64,000 bases of DNA from Euglena gracilis (taxonomy: Eukaryota > Euglenida > Euglenophyceae > Euglenales): contig CP154955.1 of the NCBI GenBank assembly GCA_039621445.1, positions 38,944,426-39,008,425 on the forward strand, given 5' to 3'. Under the pieces are notes generated by a model. It did not search any database. It was not told the origin of the DNA and was given only the letters and a program-made list of their open reading frames with translations. Position numbers and translations under genes: made by a program. Positions 63,126-64,000 of the stretch are shown piece by piece (position 1 is the stretch's first letter; every line of letters starts with the position of its first letter).

Positions 63126-64000
63126 TGCTGGGAGGGGAGGGGCAACTGCTGCCACCCCTACCCCATTACCCCCCCCAGGAGGTGGGGGGTGGTTGGACCC
63201 TCCTCAAAGGAAGGGGGTCGGAGTGGCAGACCCCCCAGAGCTTGGATAGGCTTGGTTCATGTCTTCCACTTTGATATAAATGGTTTCGCTTATGCATGGC
63301 CGAAATCAGCCGTTCTCGCCAAGGTCGTCGCTTGAAATCTTGCCAAGGAAGGAAAATTTTGGCCTTTTCGGCAGTCCTGAGCACCCTCCTCCCCTCAGAG
63401 TTGGTGCGGAACTCCCTCGGCAGGTGTTGTCTGGACCATAGATCCACTTGGTGACTCTCATGGGGGCACATTTTCCTCAGCCCAAACCCGCAAAAAACAC
63501 ACAACCGCAAAAGAAACAAAAACCGCAAAAAAAACTGCAAAGTTTTGCCAAGTTCGAAAGACGCAAAAATACACAAAAAGAAAAAATTGTTTGCATTTTC
63601 CTCCCGCTGCCCCAACCCACCCACCTGCTCCCAAACCTCCCCCAAGGTGGTCCCCGGCATCCAAGGAGGGGGACACCTCCCAACTAAAGCCATGGTTCTT
63701 ATATCGAACCCGACCCCCCATAGGGTTTCCAGATTCTAGTTTAGCCCTGCCACCCGAAAGGAGGCACCCCAGGGTGTACAGGGAACGCCCACAATGGCGA
63801 GGTGAGAAAAAGAAATTGGGTCCACACATACTGCGGCTCCACAGTTCACTTCAGCCGCAACGCAGCCTGAACCCTTCTGGGAATGGATGCCACAGATAAA
63901 CAGGAAAATCTGCACAGGCGGGGTGAACCTTTTGGGTTTGCTAAGTACAAGCTGAGCATAACAAAATGCTCAGAAATGTTGCTTTCGGGTTTCATAAAAA
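63126..64000. other. Upstream of the EBP gene, nothing supported
   Basis: C-rich blocks and an A-rich stretch at 63,490-63,590. No GC3-rich exon was found on either strand. It would contain the EBP promoter. Confidence 0.35.

Overview
The window is nuclear DNA of a photosynthetic or formerly photosynthetic eukaryotic microbe, most likely a euglenid. Three things seen in the sequence support this. (1) Many introns are not GT-AG. They begin with CAG at +4 to +6, end with CTG at -8 to -6, and their two ends base-pair. This is the signature published for euglenid nonconventional introns, and the joined reading frames confirm it at more than ten junctions. (2) Presumed plastid proteins start with signal peptides. 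One of them (Hsp33) has two hydrophobic segments about 60 residues apart, like Euglena class I plastid presequences. (3) Introns are long, GC-rich at the exons and full of microsatellites, with small GC-rich exons between them.

Layout. All five recognisable host genes lie on the minus strand. From right to left they are: a sterol delta8-delta7 isomerase of the EBP family (63,125 to 59,965); SET2, a RuBisCO-LSMT-like SET-domain methyltransferase (58,630 to 34,749); its paralogue SET1 (33,351 to 22,377); an unidentified gene with a His-rich exon (21,487 to about 14,760); and an Hsp33 redox chaperone (11,020 to 1,658). The left edge holds the first exon of one more gene. SET1 and SET2 share most exon boundaries to the base, but at least five introns are present in only one of the two copies.

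Inside an intron of SET2, on the opposite strand, sits an 11,069-bp DNA transposon (40,834-51,902). It has 26-bp terminal inverted repeats and a 5-bp target duplication (AGGTT). It carries two intron-containing genes: a long transposase-like protein of no family I recognise, and a nuclear-type protein with a ParB/sulfiredoxin-like fold and a highly charged tail. Its non-coding DNA, but not its exons, contains about 22 copies of a palindrome built on TTGCGCAATTGCGCGCA, including a perfect 48-bp palindrome. A ParB-like protein together with clustered palindromes in one mobile element suggests a parS-like partner system, and this is the most novel signal in the window.

The second major signal is the origin of introns. 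Two free-standing elements inside an Hsp33 intron (2,387-3,093 and 3,368-4,778) have CA(G/A)GCACCTAT...ATAGGTGCCTG ends and perfect 8-bp target duplications. The SET2-only intron at 34,827-35,095 likewise has inverted CAGAG/CTCTG ends and a perfect 8-bp duplication (ACCCGGAC), with the empty site preserved in SET1. Nonconventional introns here therefore look like MITE-type insertions, with 3 nt of the duplication at one end of the intron and 5 nt at the other. Exon coordinates are hand-derived and may be off by a base or two.
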